The notes beneath the pieces were generated by a model that ran no database searches, was not told the DNA's origin, and saw only the letters and a program-made list of their open reading frames with translations. A stretch of 12,062 nucleotides of DNA from Symbiodinium natans. Lineage: Eukaryota > Sar > Dinophyceae > Suessiales > Symbiodiniaceae. The DNA lies in NCBI GenBank assembly GCA_905221605.1, contig CAJNDS010001645.1, positions 1-12,062 on the forward strand, written 5' to 3'. Position 1 is the stretch's first letter. Every line of letters begins with the position of its first letter. Below are positions 5,972-12,062 of this stretch, piece by piece. The position numbers were made by a program, and so were the translations under genes.

Positions 5972-8900
5972 TTCGAGGAGGGCTTACGGGCAAACAACGG
6001 CTCGGCGAGTCCGCGCGAATGGACCAAGTGGGCAGGTGCAACCCTGAAACATACAAGTTCTTCCCCAAGATCAAGGGAGCCTCGGATCTCATGACTCTAT
6101 TCAGAGCAGCCGCTGGACTACGGCCTTTACCCAGAGCTCCCAAGTTCACACGACTATCCTGACAAACAACCACTCGCTTGTTGCAAGGCAGACGTTTGAA
6201 CAACGACCTTCGCGCCTTAGCCTCTTGAATGTTGATGTGAGCATGTTGGGTGAACTTATATTGCATACAGGTCTTCCACGTCAACCCTTCTGAAAGCTGC
6301 ACTGCCCAGAGCGCAGAGCTTCTTTTTCTACGACTTCTTTTCAATCTCGAGGCCTTTTCGGGATCCTGTTGAGGGTGCAGGACACGAGTTGGGGGATAAC
6401 GTTGAGGGTGTTCACGATGTGCACCCCAAGGCTCAGCCTTACTGTGACTCTGTAGCCCTGACATGTCCTCCCCAAACTTTCGAGCCTCAACATCCCCCGA
6501 AACTTGACCCTCAAAGTCATCCCACACCGAAGCACAGAACGAAGCAACCCTCTCACAAAAGGCCCGACTGTAAGCCCCTGCCAAAGTGGTCTTGTGACCT
6601 TTAAGGGGGGGGTGATGACGTGTGTGATGACACCTCTTCTGCAAGCCTTGGAGGGCTCTAAAGTTCGTGATAACACGGGTGGTCTTAGTATACAGTCGCG
6701 CATATCTACACCAGTCGAAGAGGACCTCAAACGCCCCACGGGCCTTCAACAGCTCCCAGGGTCTCAAGGCTCGCATGGATCCAAACGCAGGTTGTTCCCC
6801 CCCGAAAGCATGTCCCACATCAAGTTGAACCAACGCCAAGAGCATGGACTGAACCGCATGAAGGTTCCCTAAAACACAATCAAAGTCAAGTATATCAAAT
6901 CCCCACGGTTGACTCAAGTTCCTTAGCTTAGGATGTCGAACACTCGAAAACGTGGTGCAAGGCGGCGCCCACCAAAGAAACTTGACTTTACCACACCTGA
7001 GAAGCCCCAAAAGCCCCCAGAACAAGTCCTGACTAGTCATATCCCAACCTCGCTTAAGCTCAACCGGAGGCAACACACTGAACCCTTGTTTGGCCCAGGA
7101 AGCACTCATCTGGCCGCAACCAGAGTAAAGTTCTAAGAAGTCCCACGGCCCCTCCTTTAGCGCAGGAGGTATGGACAACCTCCAGTCGTCCTGGGAAACT
7201 CGTTCCAAATAGCCGCGTGCAAAAGACAGAGCCTCTACTGGACCCTGCTCAAACTCACTCCTCAAAGGCGAATCCGAAATCTCCGATTGCGAATCCTGTT
7301 CATCTAGAACATCGTCCTCATCCAAGCCGCTCTCTTTCAGGGCGGCGGAAAGCCGACTCAAAAGCGGCATCCTATACCCCTGCTTGTCACCTCTACGCCA
7401 AATCTCCCTAACAACAGAAACCCCCACTTCAGACCTACACACCCCAGCCCCCGAAGGAGAAGCATCCACACAATACAGATACTTATCAGGCAAAACATGG
7501 AGATCAGTTAGACACAGAGGTGCTAAGCAAGCAAGCACAGCAAATTCGTTGCGGGCCCCTGTGGAAAGGCGGAACGGCTCTTCGGCAGTCCCGGGACCCT
7601 GTTGTCTGTACGCTTCATACAAGAAACTGAAAATGGGCCGTCGGAATTGGGCGCAAAAGCCCCACAAACCCAAGACTCCATCCAAGGTCTGCTGGTCAAT
7701 CGCACCCGGGCGGGCGACCTCACTAGACAGCCTTCCCAAGGCCATCAAACGACTACGAACTGGACCTACAAGCCCTTTCTCTCCTTCAATCTCGGCTCCC
7801 CAGACTTTGGCGCAAACCCCACGTCGAACGGCCTTCTTCGGATGCGCCTGCAGCCCAGCGTGAGAATAAGCTTTGCCCGAAGCCGCGAAGACCTCCTGAT
7901 CCCTCGCCGGTTGAGCCAAGGTTTCCTTCAGGCTCTGAAGTCTCGGCAAGAGCTGAAGACCTAAGTGGTCGTCAATCATGATACCTTCCACGAAACCACT
8001 AGGGGGGTGCGGCACCGGGTCTCTATACCTCAAAGTTTCGCCCTCTTTCATAGCTCCAAAAGACCTAAGTAAGTTCACATGACTTTCCTGAGCTATATCC
8101 ACGGCTGCATGGTCTCCCATCCCCAGCCCTTTAAAGCAGCACGCCACACGGCCACCTTGGGTGACTCGACCTGCTGCAAGGGCTTCCTGGAATGCTTTCA
8201 AATGACTCACTTCCCCGGGACGGAAAACAGGACCCACCGGCGAACTCCTAGCTCGGGCTTCCGAGGCAGGATAAGCATGGTAAAAGTCCTTTACATCATC
8301 GACCGAGCACGCACACACATAGCGCCCTTCCAAGGGAAGCTGGCATAAGAGTACTCCATGTGGCAGATCTCGAGACGCGCCTTGAATGTGACGTTCCTGA
8401 AGGTTACGTCTTTTCCGATGCAGGATTTGCCGATCCTTATCAGCATCCTTCGCCACAGCGAACAACTCACACCTATCCTCAGATCTAACCTCAGAACTGT
8501 CACATACGAAAAGACGACCGAGATGGTCCCATCGTTCAAGAACCTTGAGAAGTTCCCTACGGGATGCAGTGCCTCGGATCTTAATGGGTTCAGGGCGCTC
8601 CGCTTCGGGTTTTAAAAACGCATCGGGGTCCTCGTAAATATGACGGAAGGTAGGACTCAAGTAAGGCCTAGGATCAAAGTCCTGAACCCGATCCGGGAGG
8701 CTCAAGCGTTCTGCCACTACGGGCAGGGCCTGGGTAGCAGTGAAGCTGCCGTCCCTCGTTTGAAAATGCCTATGGCTGCACGAGTATGGCAAAGCATCGA
8801 ATTGGTTCAATTGCTCACGCAGACGGCTGAGTCTATCAGCGGTCGCTGGCAGACGGAGTCCGCATCCAGTGGCACTATGCCCCAGGCGGACAACAGAACA

Positions 8901-9347
8901 GGCAAAGGATTGCAACCGAGCCGCCATCTGACTTTGTGTCGATGACAACGCAACCCCTCTCCTCCCTCGCTCAGGCGCAACATTGACTCCCAAGGCTTCA
9001 TGACTCAAAGCACAAACCATGAGGTTGACCCAGAGTTCACAAGCCCTACGCTTACACCAACGGTCACGCCTTCTACGGGACTTCCCTAAGCCGGCCGGTT
9101 TAGGCACAACCCAGGGGAAAGGAGGAGGACAAGGAAAGATCTCGTTTGATCCCTTTACAGGTTTTGAGGAGGCTTCAGGGGTACAAAAAGTGCTCCTAAA
9201 GTATTGAGCAAGCGGCAAATCCGAACCCTCCAGGTAGCCACACCAAGTCTCCAGCCATGCCAGAGGCGAAGTTCCAGCCACCAGGGCCCGCTCCGAATTC
9301 GCCTTCGGGGCCACGTAGTTCAGAAACCTAAAGGGCCGGCCATTCAT
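5139..9347 (-). CDS. Pol polyprotein: reverse transcriptase, RNase H with an inserted C5-methyltransferase
   Basis: The start is the ATG at 9347, which overlaps the gag stop as ATGA. The frame gives 1,402 codons, but only about residues 1-1125 look real. Beyond about 5985 the coding signal passes to the recombinase frame. Domains in order: an N-terminal region (1-250); RT (about 260-525) with motif A around D354 (VKDFYHAYP), motif B near 404-418 (CFKGLGMGDHAAVDI) and motif C IDD at 458-460; RNase H part 1 (CVDASPSGAG, D628); methyltransferase (about 733-940); RNase H part 2 with E1042 (INIQEAKA), D1064 (QDSRVNLGALGKGRS) and D1113 (RADSPSR). RT copies element RNA and RNase H removes it. All recognisable catalytic acids are present. 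I see no aspartic protease and no DDE integrase, consistent with a tyrosine recombinase element. Confidence 0.83.
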   Translation of the reverse strand: MNGRPFRFLNYVAPKANSERALVAGTSPLAWLETWCGYLEGSDLPLAQYFRSTFCTPEASSKPVKGSNEIFPCPPPFPWVVPKPAGLGKSRRRRDRWCKRRACELWVNLMVCALSHEALGVNVAPERGRRGVALSSTQSQMAARLQSFACSVVRLGHSATGCGLRLPATADRLSRLREQLNQFDALPYSCSHRHFQTRDGSFTATQALPVVAERLSLPDRVQDFDPRPYLSPTFRHIYEDPDAFLKPEAERPEPIKIRGTASRRELLKVLERWDHLGRLFVCDSSEVRSEDRCELFAVAKDADKDRQILHRKRRNLQERHIQGASRDLPHGVLLCQLPLEGRYVCACSVDDVKDFYHAYPASEARARSSPVGPVFRPGEVSHLKAFQEALAAGRVTQGGRVACCFKGLGMGDHAAVDIAQESHVNLLRSFGAMKEGETLRYRDPVPHPPSGFVEGIMIDDHLGLQLLPRLQSLKETLAQPARDQEVFAASGKAYSHAGLQAHPKKAVRRGVCAKVWGAEIEGEKGLVGPVRSRLMALGRLSSEVARPGAIDQQTLDGVLGLWGFCAQFRRPIFSFLYEAYRQQGPGTAEEPFRLSTGARNEFAVLACLAPLCLTDLHVLPDKYLYCVDASPSGAGVCRSEVGVSVVREIWRRGDKQGYRMPLLSRLSAALKESGLDEDDVLDEQDSQSEISDSPLRSEFEQGPVEALSFARGYLERVSQDDWRLSIPPALKEGPWDFLELYSGCGQMSASWAKQGFSVLPPVELKRGWDMTSQDLFWGLLGLLRCGKVKFLWWAPPCTTFSSVRHPKLRNLSQPWGFDILDFDCVLGNLHAVQSMLLALVQLDVGHAFGGEQPAFGSMRALRPWELLKARGAFEVLFDWCRYARLYTKTTRVITNFRALQGLQKRCHHTRHHPPLKGHKTTLAGAYSRAFCERVASFCASVWDDFEGQVSGDVEARKFGEDMSGLQSHSKAEPWGAHREHPQRYPPTRVLHPQQDPEKASRLKRSRRKRSSALWAVQLSEGLTWKTCMQYKFTQHAHINIQEAKARRSLFKRLPCNKRVVVCQDSRVNLGALGKGRSPAAALNRVMRSEAPLILGKNLYVSGLHLPTWSIRADSPSRCLPVSPPRIALPPWFWQLRAGLRSGAASLDALQGLPRAYNRWMVFVGALLLQCSGSPGAATAFRRRQDPGALAERPSHREDAPDPDEFDCQPGGVALASATWDDVGDLGSRALRRFVRLARRIYGCYVSTTPQPSSCSRDLKCPGPTVWMAEILACRAVESGENLGAVRTSTTSPAGTQGGERCTCRYCSALAVAADGGFAGAWLFWIAEALRAYWTTSARSGIARRPLRRRRAVHPRASSQNQISGCNLPTCSSRVSGCGHVDHLGGRDDPDVEADLEWLLGLV
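5994..6260 (-). other. RNase H domain, C-terminal part
   Basis: Pol residues about 1030-1118 hold the remaining catalytic positions in the expected order: Glu1042 in INIQEAKA, Asp1064 in CQDSRVNLGALGKGRS and Asp1113 in RADSPSR. The last matches the ADxxSR ending typical of DIRS-type RNase H. The spacing between these three is normal, so the insertion lies only between the first Asp and the Glu. Confidence 0.65.
6528..7151 (-). other. Cytosine-C5-methyltransferase-like domain inside Pol
   Basis: Pol residues about 733-940 carry the order of motifs of C5 DNA methyltransferases. FLELYSGCGQMSASW (737-751) matches SAM-binding motif I. WWAPPCTTFSS (792-802) matches motif IV with catalytic Cys797 (codon at 6959-6957). 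GGEQPAFGSM (849-858) holds Glu851, corresponding to the ENV-type motif VI. YTKTTRVITNF (886-896) and AGAYSRAFCERVASF (923-937) resemble the C-terminal motifs. At about 210 residues it is short, with little room for a target recognition domain. DIRS elements are known to carry a methyltransferase domain, usually called Dam-like; the PPC motif here points to the cytosine type. Activity and target are unknown. Confidence 0.72.
7413..7535 (-). other. RNase H domain, N-terminal part
   Basis: Pol residues about 605-645 contain YCVDASPSGAGV, the first strand of an RNase H fold with the first catalytic Asp (D628, codon at 7466-7464). In a normal RNase H the catalytic Glu follows within about 40 residues. 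Here it appears only about 414 residues later, after the methyltransferase. Confidence 0.65.
7773..8570 (-). other. Reverse transcriptase domain of Pol
   Basis: Approximate domain limits are Pol residues 260-525. The polymerase acids are in motif A (D354, codon at 8288-8286) and motif C (D459 and D460, codons at 7973-7968). Motif C reads MIDDHLGL in place of the usual YxDD. KVWGAEI near 514-520 resembles the motif E region. The surroundings fit DIRS-order RTs better than LTR-retroelement RTs, but this is by eye only. Confidence 0.78.
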
Positions 9348-11059
9348 CCGGCTTCTTCTGTTGCGCCTCGTCCAGCTCCCTTCATTGTCTGGCCCTTTGG
9401 CGGCGGATGCGTCTTCTTCTTTGTGAGCCATTCCTCCTCCTTGAGCTCGTTGATGAGGGCCCCGATCCAGGTCGACTCTGCCAATCGTGTGTAGACGTAC
9501 TGGCGTCTCAGAGCTCCCAAATCCTGGGTGGCCCAAAAGCCCCAAGGAGGTTCTTCCATGCCGGTCACACGGCTTGCCACCTGCCAGTTCTCGTCGATCA
9601 GAAACTGCTCCAAAGCCGCCATCATGCGAAGCACCTGCAAGCGAGCCTGGCGCGGCTTGTTCTCCAAGAGCAGGCGGTGAACGTTGGCGAAGCCCTGGAG
9701 GCAGTAACCAGCTGTCCTGGACTTCCCCACAGGACAAGACCGCGCAAACTGGAGCGGGACCGTCGGCAAGAGCTCTGTGGTGTCGACGGCCTTGCACATC
9801 CGGCTCTCCATGCGCTCCTGGTAGGCCTCGGGGTGGTTCTTCATGGCCACGTTCAGCCTTTCTACTGCCTCGATTCCTCTTCCGCCTCGGCTCGTGGAAC
9901 TCCAACCTGGGTCTTGCTCCTCGGCGCTCGAGTCTCCACTCTCCCACGAAGGCAAGCCCGGGAGGCGGCGCGACTTCTTGGCCTTGGAGCCATGCATCAG
10001 CTTGACCAGGGCCAACTTGAGCAATTCGTCGGTTGAAGCGTTCTCTGCATCCAAAGGCTTCTGAGCTCGGGCTTCCACGGCAGTCTCTCCCAGTCTGCCG
10101 GGTTCGTCGGGCAGGCGTGGAGGGGGACGACGCACTTGGTCTCGTACATGTCCTAGCAGGTTCTCCATCTGGTCCTGCAGTCCTCCTCGCCCTGCGCCTG
10201 CGGCGGGCCGCGAAGGCCCTGGAAGCGCAGCCCGAGTCTTGGCAGCCGGGGCTTGAAGTCCGTGCACCTTGCTTTCCAGAGCCTGAAAGCGGCTTTCCAT
10301 GGCAGTCTGAATTTCCACCAGCTGGGCGAGAATGGCAGCGTTCTGGTCGCTGTGCATCTCGGGAGGCACCAGTTCTTGGGGTTCCTCCTCGAGCATCTCT
10401 TCCGGGGCAGTGTAGTATTCCTCCAGGCGAGCTTCCCCGCCTTCCGTCCAGCTTGCAACCAAGTCGTTGAGCTCTGAGAAGCTGGGAAGCACGCTGCGAT
10501 CTGCAGCAAATCCCTGGAAGGTTTTCCGTGACCTCTGGGTCTTTTTGTCCAGCTGCCCTGCAATGGCCATGGACATCTCGACCAATATCACCTCCATCAT
10601 CTCGGCTTCGCTTCCGGAGCCTTGCACAGCCACTGAAGCCACCATGTGAGGTCCGACCACCCCATCGCAAGGTCCGTCGGCCGCTTCGTCCAGCTCCTCC
10701 TGGGGGATGAAGCCGTTGGGGACACACAGGATGACTCCACTGGCACTGGTGCGCAAGGGTATGGCCAGGCAACTCGGGCTCCCAGCGCCATGCCATCGAA
10801 GCAACACCAAGTCCACCTGGTCGTCGTTCGCGACGTTCACGCACCGCAAGCTTTGAACTCCTCGCGGGGCAAGTGGCATGGTCCTCCCAGCAGATAGGCC
10901 ACAACCGTGACTGCTGCGTAGGATCGGGTCTGGGACCTGGCGAATCTGGTCCAGTTGCCGGACGGATCGGAGTAGATGACGTAGACCGAAGAGGGCCAGG
11001 TGTCCTTCTGGGACAGGTAGGCACTGAACGCTCGGGTGAGCTGAACTTCCACAGTCCAC
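9344..11059 (-). CDS. Gag-like protein of the retroelement
   Basis: A 571-codon open frame ends in TGA at 9346-9344. The part upstream of about 10855 is probably out of frame. Believable protein starts near residue 71 (RCVNVANDDQVDLVLLRW). An acidic and probably coiled-coil region follows at about 205-265, then a Pro/Arg-rich linker at 275-330. The C-terminal region, about 395-545, is well ordered (RLNVAMKNHPEAYQERMES, GYCLQGFANVHRLLLENK, WIGALINELKEEEW). I see no CCHC zinc knuckle. Position directly before Pol and the overall composition suggest a nucleocapsid or RNA-packaging role in the cytoplasm. This is inferred from context and from my recollection of dinoflagellate retroelement proteins. 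Its stop overlaps the Pol start as ATGA. No upstream ATG is in frame, so the true start is unresolved. Confidence 0.6.
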   Translation of the reverse strand: MDCGSSAHPSVQCLPVPEGHLALFGLRHLLRSVRQLDQIRQVPDPILRSSHGCGLSAGRTMPLAPRGVQSLRCVNVANDDQVDLVLLRWHGAGSPSCLAIPLRTSASGVILCVPNGFIPQEELDEAADGPCDGVVGPHMVASVAVQGSGSEAEMMEVILVEMSMAIAGQLDKKTQRSRKTFQGFAADRSVLPSFSELNDLVASWTEGGEARLEEYYTAPEEMLEEEPQELVPPEMHSDQNAAILAQLVEIQTAMESRFQALESKVHGLQAPAAKTRAALPGPSRPAAGAGRGGLQDQMENLLGHVRDQVRRPPPRLPDEPGRLGETAVEARAQKPLDAENASTDELLKLALVKLMHGSKAKKSRRLPGLPSWESGDSSAEEQDPGWSSTSRGGRGIEAVERLNVAMKNHPEAYQERMESRMCKAVDTTELLPTVPLQFARSCPVGKSRTAGYCLQGFANVHRLLLENKPRQARLQVLRMMAALEQFLIDENWQVASRVTGMEEPPWGFWATQDLGALRRQYVYTRLAESTWIGALINELKEEEWLTKKKTHPPPKGQTMKGAGRGATEEAG

Positions 11060-11175
11060 TTTCCTGCTGAAAACAAGCGGCGCCGGCGAAGAAGATGAAG
11101 AAGAGGAAGATTGCGAGAGGGTTCCAGTTCACGATGGACCTCTCTGTCCGGCTCCTCCGCCGGGGACTCACCCAC
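10837..11175 (-). CDS. Probable N-terminal segment of gag in a different frame
   Basis: This frame is open from just after a TAG at 11181-11179 down to a TGA at 10839-10837. From about 11070 it reads like ordinary globular protein, with KWTVEVQLTRAFSAYL, YVIYSDPSGNWTRF and AAVTVVAYLLGG. The long gag frame over the same bases looks like a shadow with many R, S and L residues. At about 10855 the coherent reading moves to the gag frame (RCVNVANDDQVDLVLLRW), which needs a -1 shift or one base lost. Upstream of the TAG the same frame is also coherent (STVRVRVEAEGLNFESRL), so a single in-frame stop interrupts it. No canonical slippery heptamer was found. The GTG at 11175 is only a nominal start. 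Confidence 0.5.
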   Translation of the reverse strand: MGESPAEEPDREVHRELEPSRNLPLLHLLRRRRLFSAGKWTVEVQLTRAFSAYLSQKDTWPSSVYVIYSDPSGNWTRFARSQTRSYAAVTVVAYLLGGPCHLPREEFKACGA

Positions 11176-11287
11176 TTGCTAATGGTCGCCGTCGTGTTGA
11201 TCACTTGTTGCCCTGGACAGTCTTGACTCGAAATTCAAGCCTTCCGCCTCAACTCTCACACGGACAGTGGAGGGGGGAAGGATTGAC

Positions 11288-11566
11288 TCATGCACGGTAG
11301 GCCTGTAGACGATTGCGCCCGCCTCGGATGACGGGAAGAGGCCTCTGTTCCAGACCAGGCTGGCCTTCAAGAACAGACAGGAGTAGCCTGGTAGTCCAGA
11401 CTCGACACCTCACTGAAAAGATCAGGCCTGCAGTCAGACCTCCGCACACAAATCCAATCCAGAAAACCACTAAGACCAAGAGGATGAGCTCAGCTGTCCG
11501 GGGCGAGGACGTGCACCACCAGTTGTTTATCAAGGGCAAAGAGCTTACTAGAAGGTCCCTGAACAT
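11288..11566 (-). CDS. Small ORF with a membrane segment, first ORF of the element
   Basis: A 92-codon ORF starts with a true ATG at 11566, only 3 bases inside the A1 repeat and 68 bases from the element's end. Residues about 27-50, including LILLVLVVFWIGFVCGG, form one strongly hydrophobic stretch that could cross a membrane. Basic residues follow it (VRCRVW, TTR), as expected for a cytosolic side. The ORF ends with TGA at 11290-11288. The frame one base further along stays open from 11370 to 11182 and may be its continuation into gag. No family is recognised. It could be the N-terminus of gag, joined by splicing or a frame change, or a separate small protein. Its position makes it the first initiation codon on any transcript starting in A1. 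Confidence 0.5.
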   Translation of the reverse strand: MFRDLLVSSLPLINNWWCTSSPRTAELILLVLVVFWIGFVCGGLTAGLIFSVRCRVWTTRLLLSVLEGQPGLEQRPLPVIRGGRNRLQAYRA

Positions 11567-11569
11567 TCG

Positions 11570-11634
11570 GGCCGAAAAAACTTGCCGGGTGAGTGCATTG
11601 AATCATGCTGTACACCTCAAAGAATGTGGGCCAT
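11570..11634 (-). repeat. A1 terminal direct repeat (5' end of the retroelement)
   Basis: This 65-bp sequence is identical to 4544-4608 in the same orientation. It forms the 5' end of the element, and the first ATG of the element lies 3 bases further in. Outside it the host array resumes at 11635 with GAGCAGAAAGAG. The terminal AT (11633-11634) can be assigned equally to element or target. Confidence 0.9.
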
Positions 11635-12062
11635 GAGCAGAAAGAGAACGAATACGGGCAGAATGATTACGAGCAGAGAGAGAACGAAGACGAGCAGACT
11701 GAAATCGAACAGAGAGAGAGAACGAATACGAACAGAATGAATACGAGAAGAAAAACAACGAAAACGAGCGGACTGAAATCGAGCAGAGAGAGAACGAATA
11801 CGAGCAGAATGAATACGAGCAGAACGAGAACGAACACGAGACGAGCAGATCAGAAAAAGAACGAATACGAGCAGAATGAATACGAGCAGAAAGAAACGCA
11901 TACGAGCAGAATGGAAACCAAGCAGAATGACAAAGAACACGAGCAGAATGAATAAATTAAGTTGGGAGACAGGGCTTGCTGAGGAAAAATGTGAACTTTA
12001 TATTTCTTAATGTTTTGGGATTCTCTGGGTGGGTGGGTTTTTTTCTAGAGTCCAGACAGCGG
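11635..12062. repeat. Composite host repeat, copy 2, right part
   Basis: This continues the 15/21-bp array (11635-11955) and then the AT-rich tail, matching 1615-2031 of copy 1. It differs by small indels; for example copy 1 lacks about 10 bases near 1740 that are present near 11761. The window ends at the base that corresponds to 2031. Confidence 0.85.

Larger units (their letters stand above)
4334..11634 (-). mobile_element. DIRS-order (PAT/Ngaro-like) tyrosine recombinase retrotransposon carrying a methyltransferase
   Basis: A complete element of about 7,299 bp reads on the minus strand from 11634 to 4334. It has gag-like, RT, RNase H, methyltransferase and tyrosine recombinase regions in that order. 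Its termini are split direct repeats: A1 (11570-11634), then the ORFs, then B1 (4607-4797) directly followed by A2 (4544-4608), a 19-bp spacer and B2 (4334-4524). This is the known layout of PAT/Ngaro-type DIRS elements, in which B1-A2 copies the junction of the circular intermediate. The flanks join seamlessly when compared with the uninterrupted paralogous sequence near 1600-1625. The two A copies and the two B copies look identical, so the insertion appears young. There is no target site duplication; only an AT is shared. Several frame changes inside leave open whether it is autonomous. Confidence 0.87.

Noticed and set aside
5139-5984. C-terminal 280 codons of the Pol frame
   Set aside because: The recombinase with all its catalytic motifs reads in another frame over the same bases. 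The Pol frame here looks like a shadow.
5878-10064. Numerous plus-strand ORFs of 60-210 codons inside the element
   Set aside because: All are antisense to Pol or gag, with no recognisable domains.
9348-11204. The first 619 codons of the long minus-strand frame that runs into Pol
   Set aside because: This part is rich in Arg, Ser, Gly and Pro, shows no domain, and overlaps better gag readings in other frames. Pol most likely starts at the ATG at 9347.

Overview
The window looks like nuclear DNA of a dinoflagellate, probably of the Symbiodiniaceae type. This is an inference from the style of the gag, reverse transcriptase, methyltransferase and tyrosine recombinase proteins and from the extreme repeat content. 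No host gene, rRNA or tRNA was found. Everything supported is either a mobile element or repetitive DNA.

Layout. Positions 1-630 hold a short inverted repeat, a C tract and four copies of a hairpin-forming 74-81 bp tandem repeat. Positions 630-2031 are the first copy of a composite host repeat: a 35-bp satellite array, then an array of 15- and 21-bp units, then an AT-rich tail. Positions 2091-2636 are a cluster of inverted repeats built from one 20-bp unit, including a palindrome with perfect 54-bp arms. Positions 2634-2930 are an almost pure C tract. Positions 2990-4335 start the second copy of the composite repeat, which resumes at 11635-12062.

A 7.3-kb retroelement on the minus strand (4334-11634) interrupts that second copy. 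Its ends can be fixed because the first copy is an uninterrupted version of the same site. The element has the A1 - ORFs - B1 A2 - B2 split direct repeat layout of PAT/Ngaro-type elements of the DIRS order: A1 (65 bp) at 11570-11634, B1 (191 bp) at 4607-4797, A2 at 4544-4608 and B2 at 4334-4524. Both repeat pairs are identical by eye. There is no target duplication, only a shared AT dinucleotide at the crossover.

Reading along the minus strand, the element encodes an ORF with a membrane segment that starts 3 bases after A1, a gag-like protein, a Pol protein and a tyrosine recombinase. Pol contains reverse transcriptase, the first part of RNase H, a cytosine-C5-methyltransferase-like domain and the rest of RNase H. 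The methyltransferase therefore sits inside RNase H. Gag and Pol overlap by ATGA. Pol and recombinase are in different frames, and the gag N-terminus needs further frame changes. These could be recoding, splicing or decay. By analogy with DIRS elements, gag packages the RNA, RT/RNase H makes a circular DNA whose joined ends are copied by B1-A2, and the recombinase inserts the circle. The methyltransferase could modify element or host DNA, but its role is unknown.
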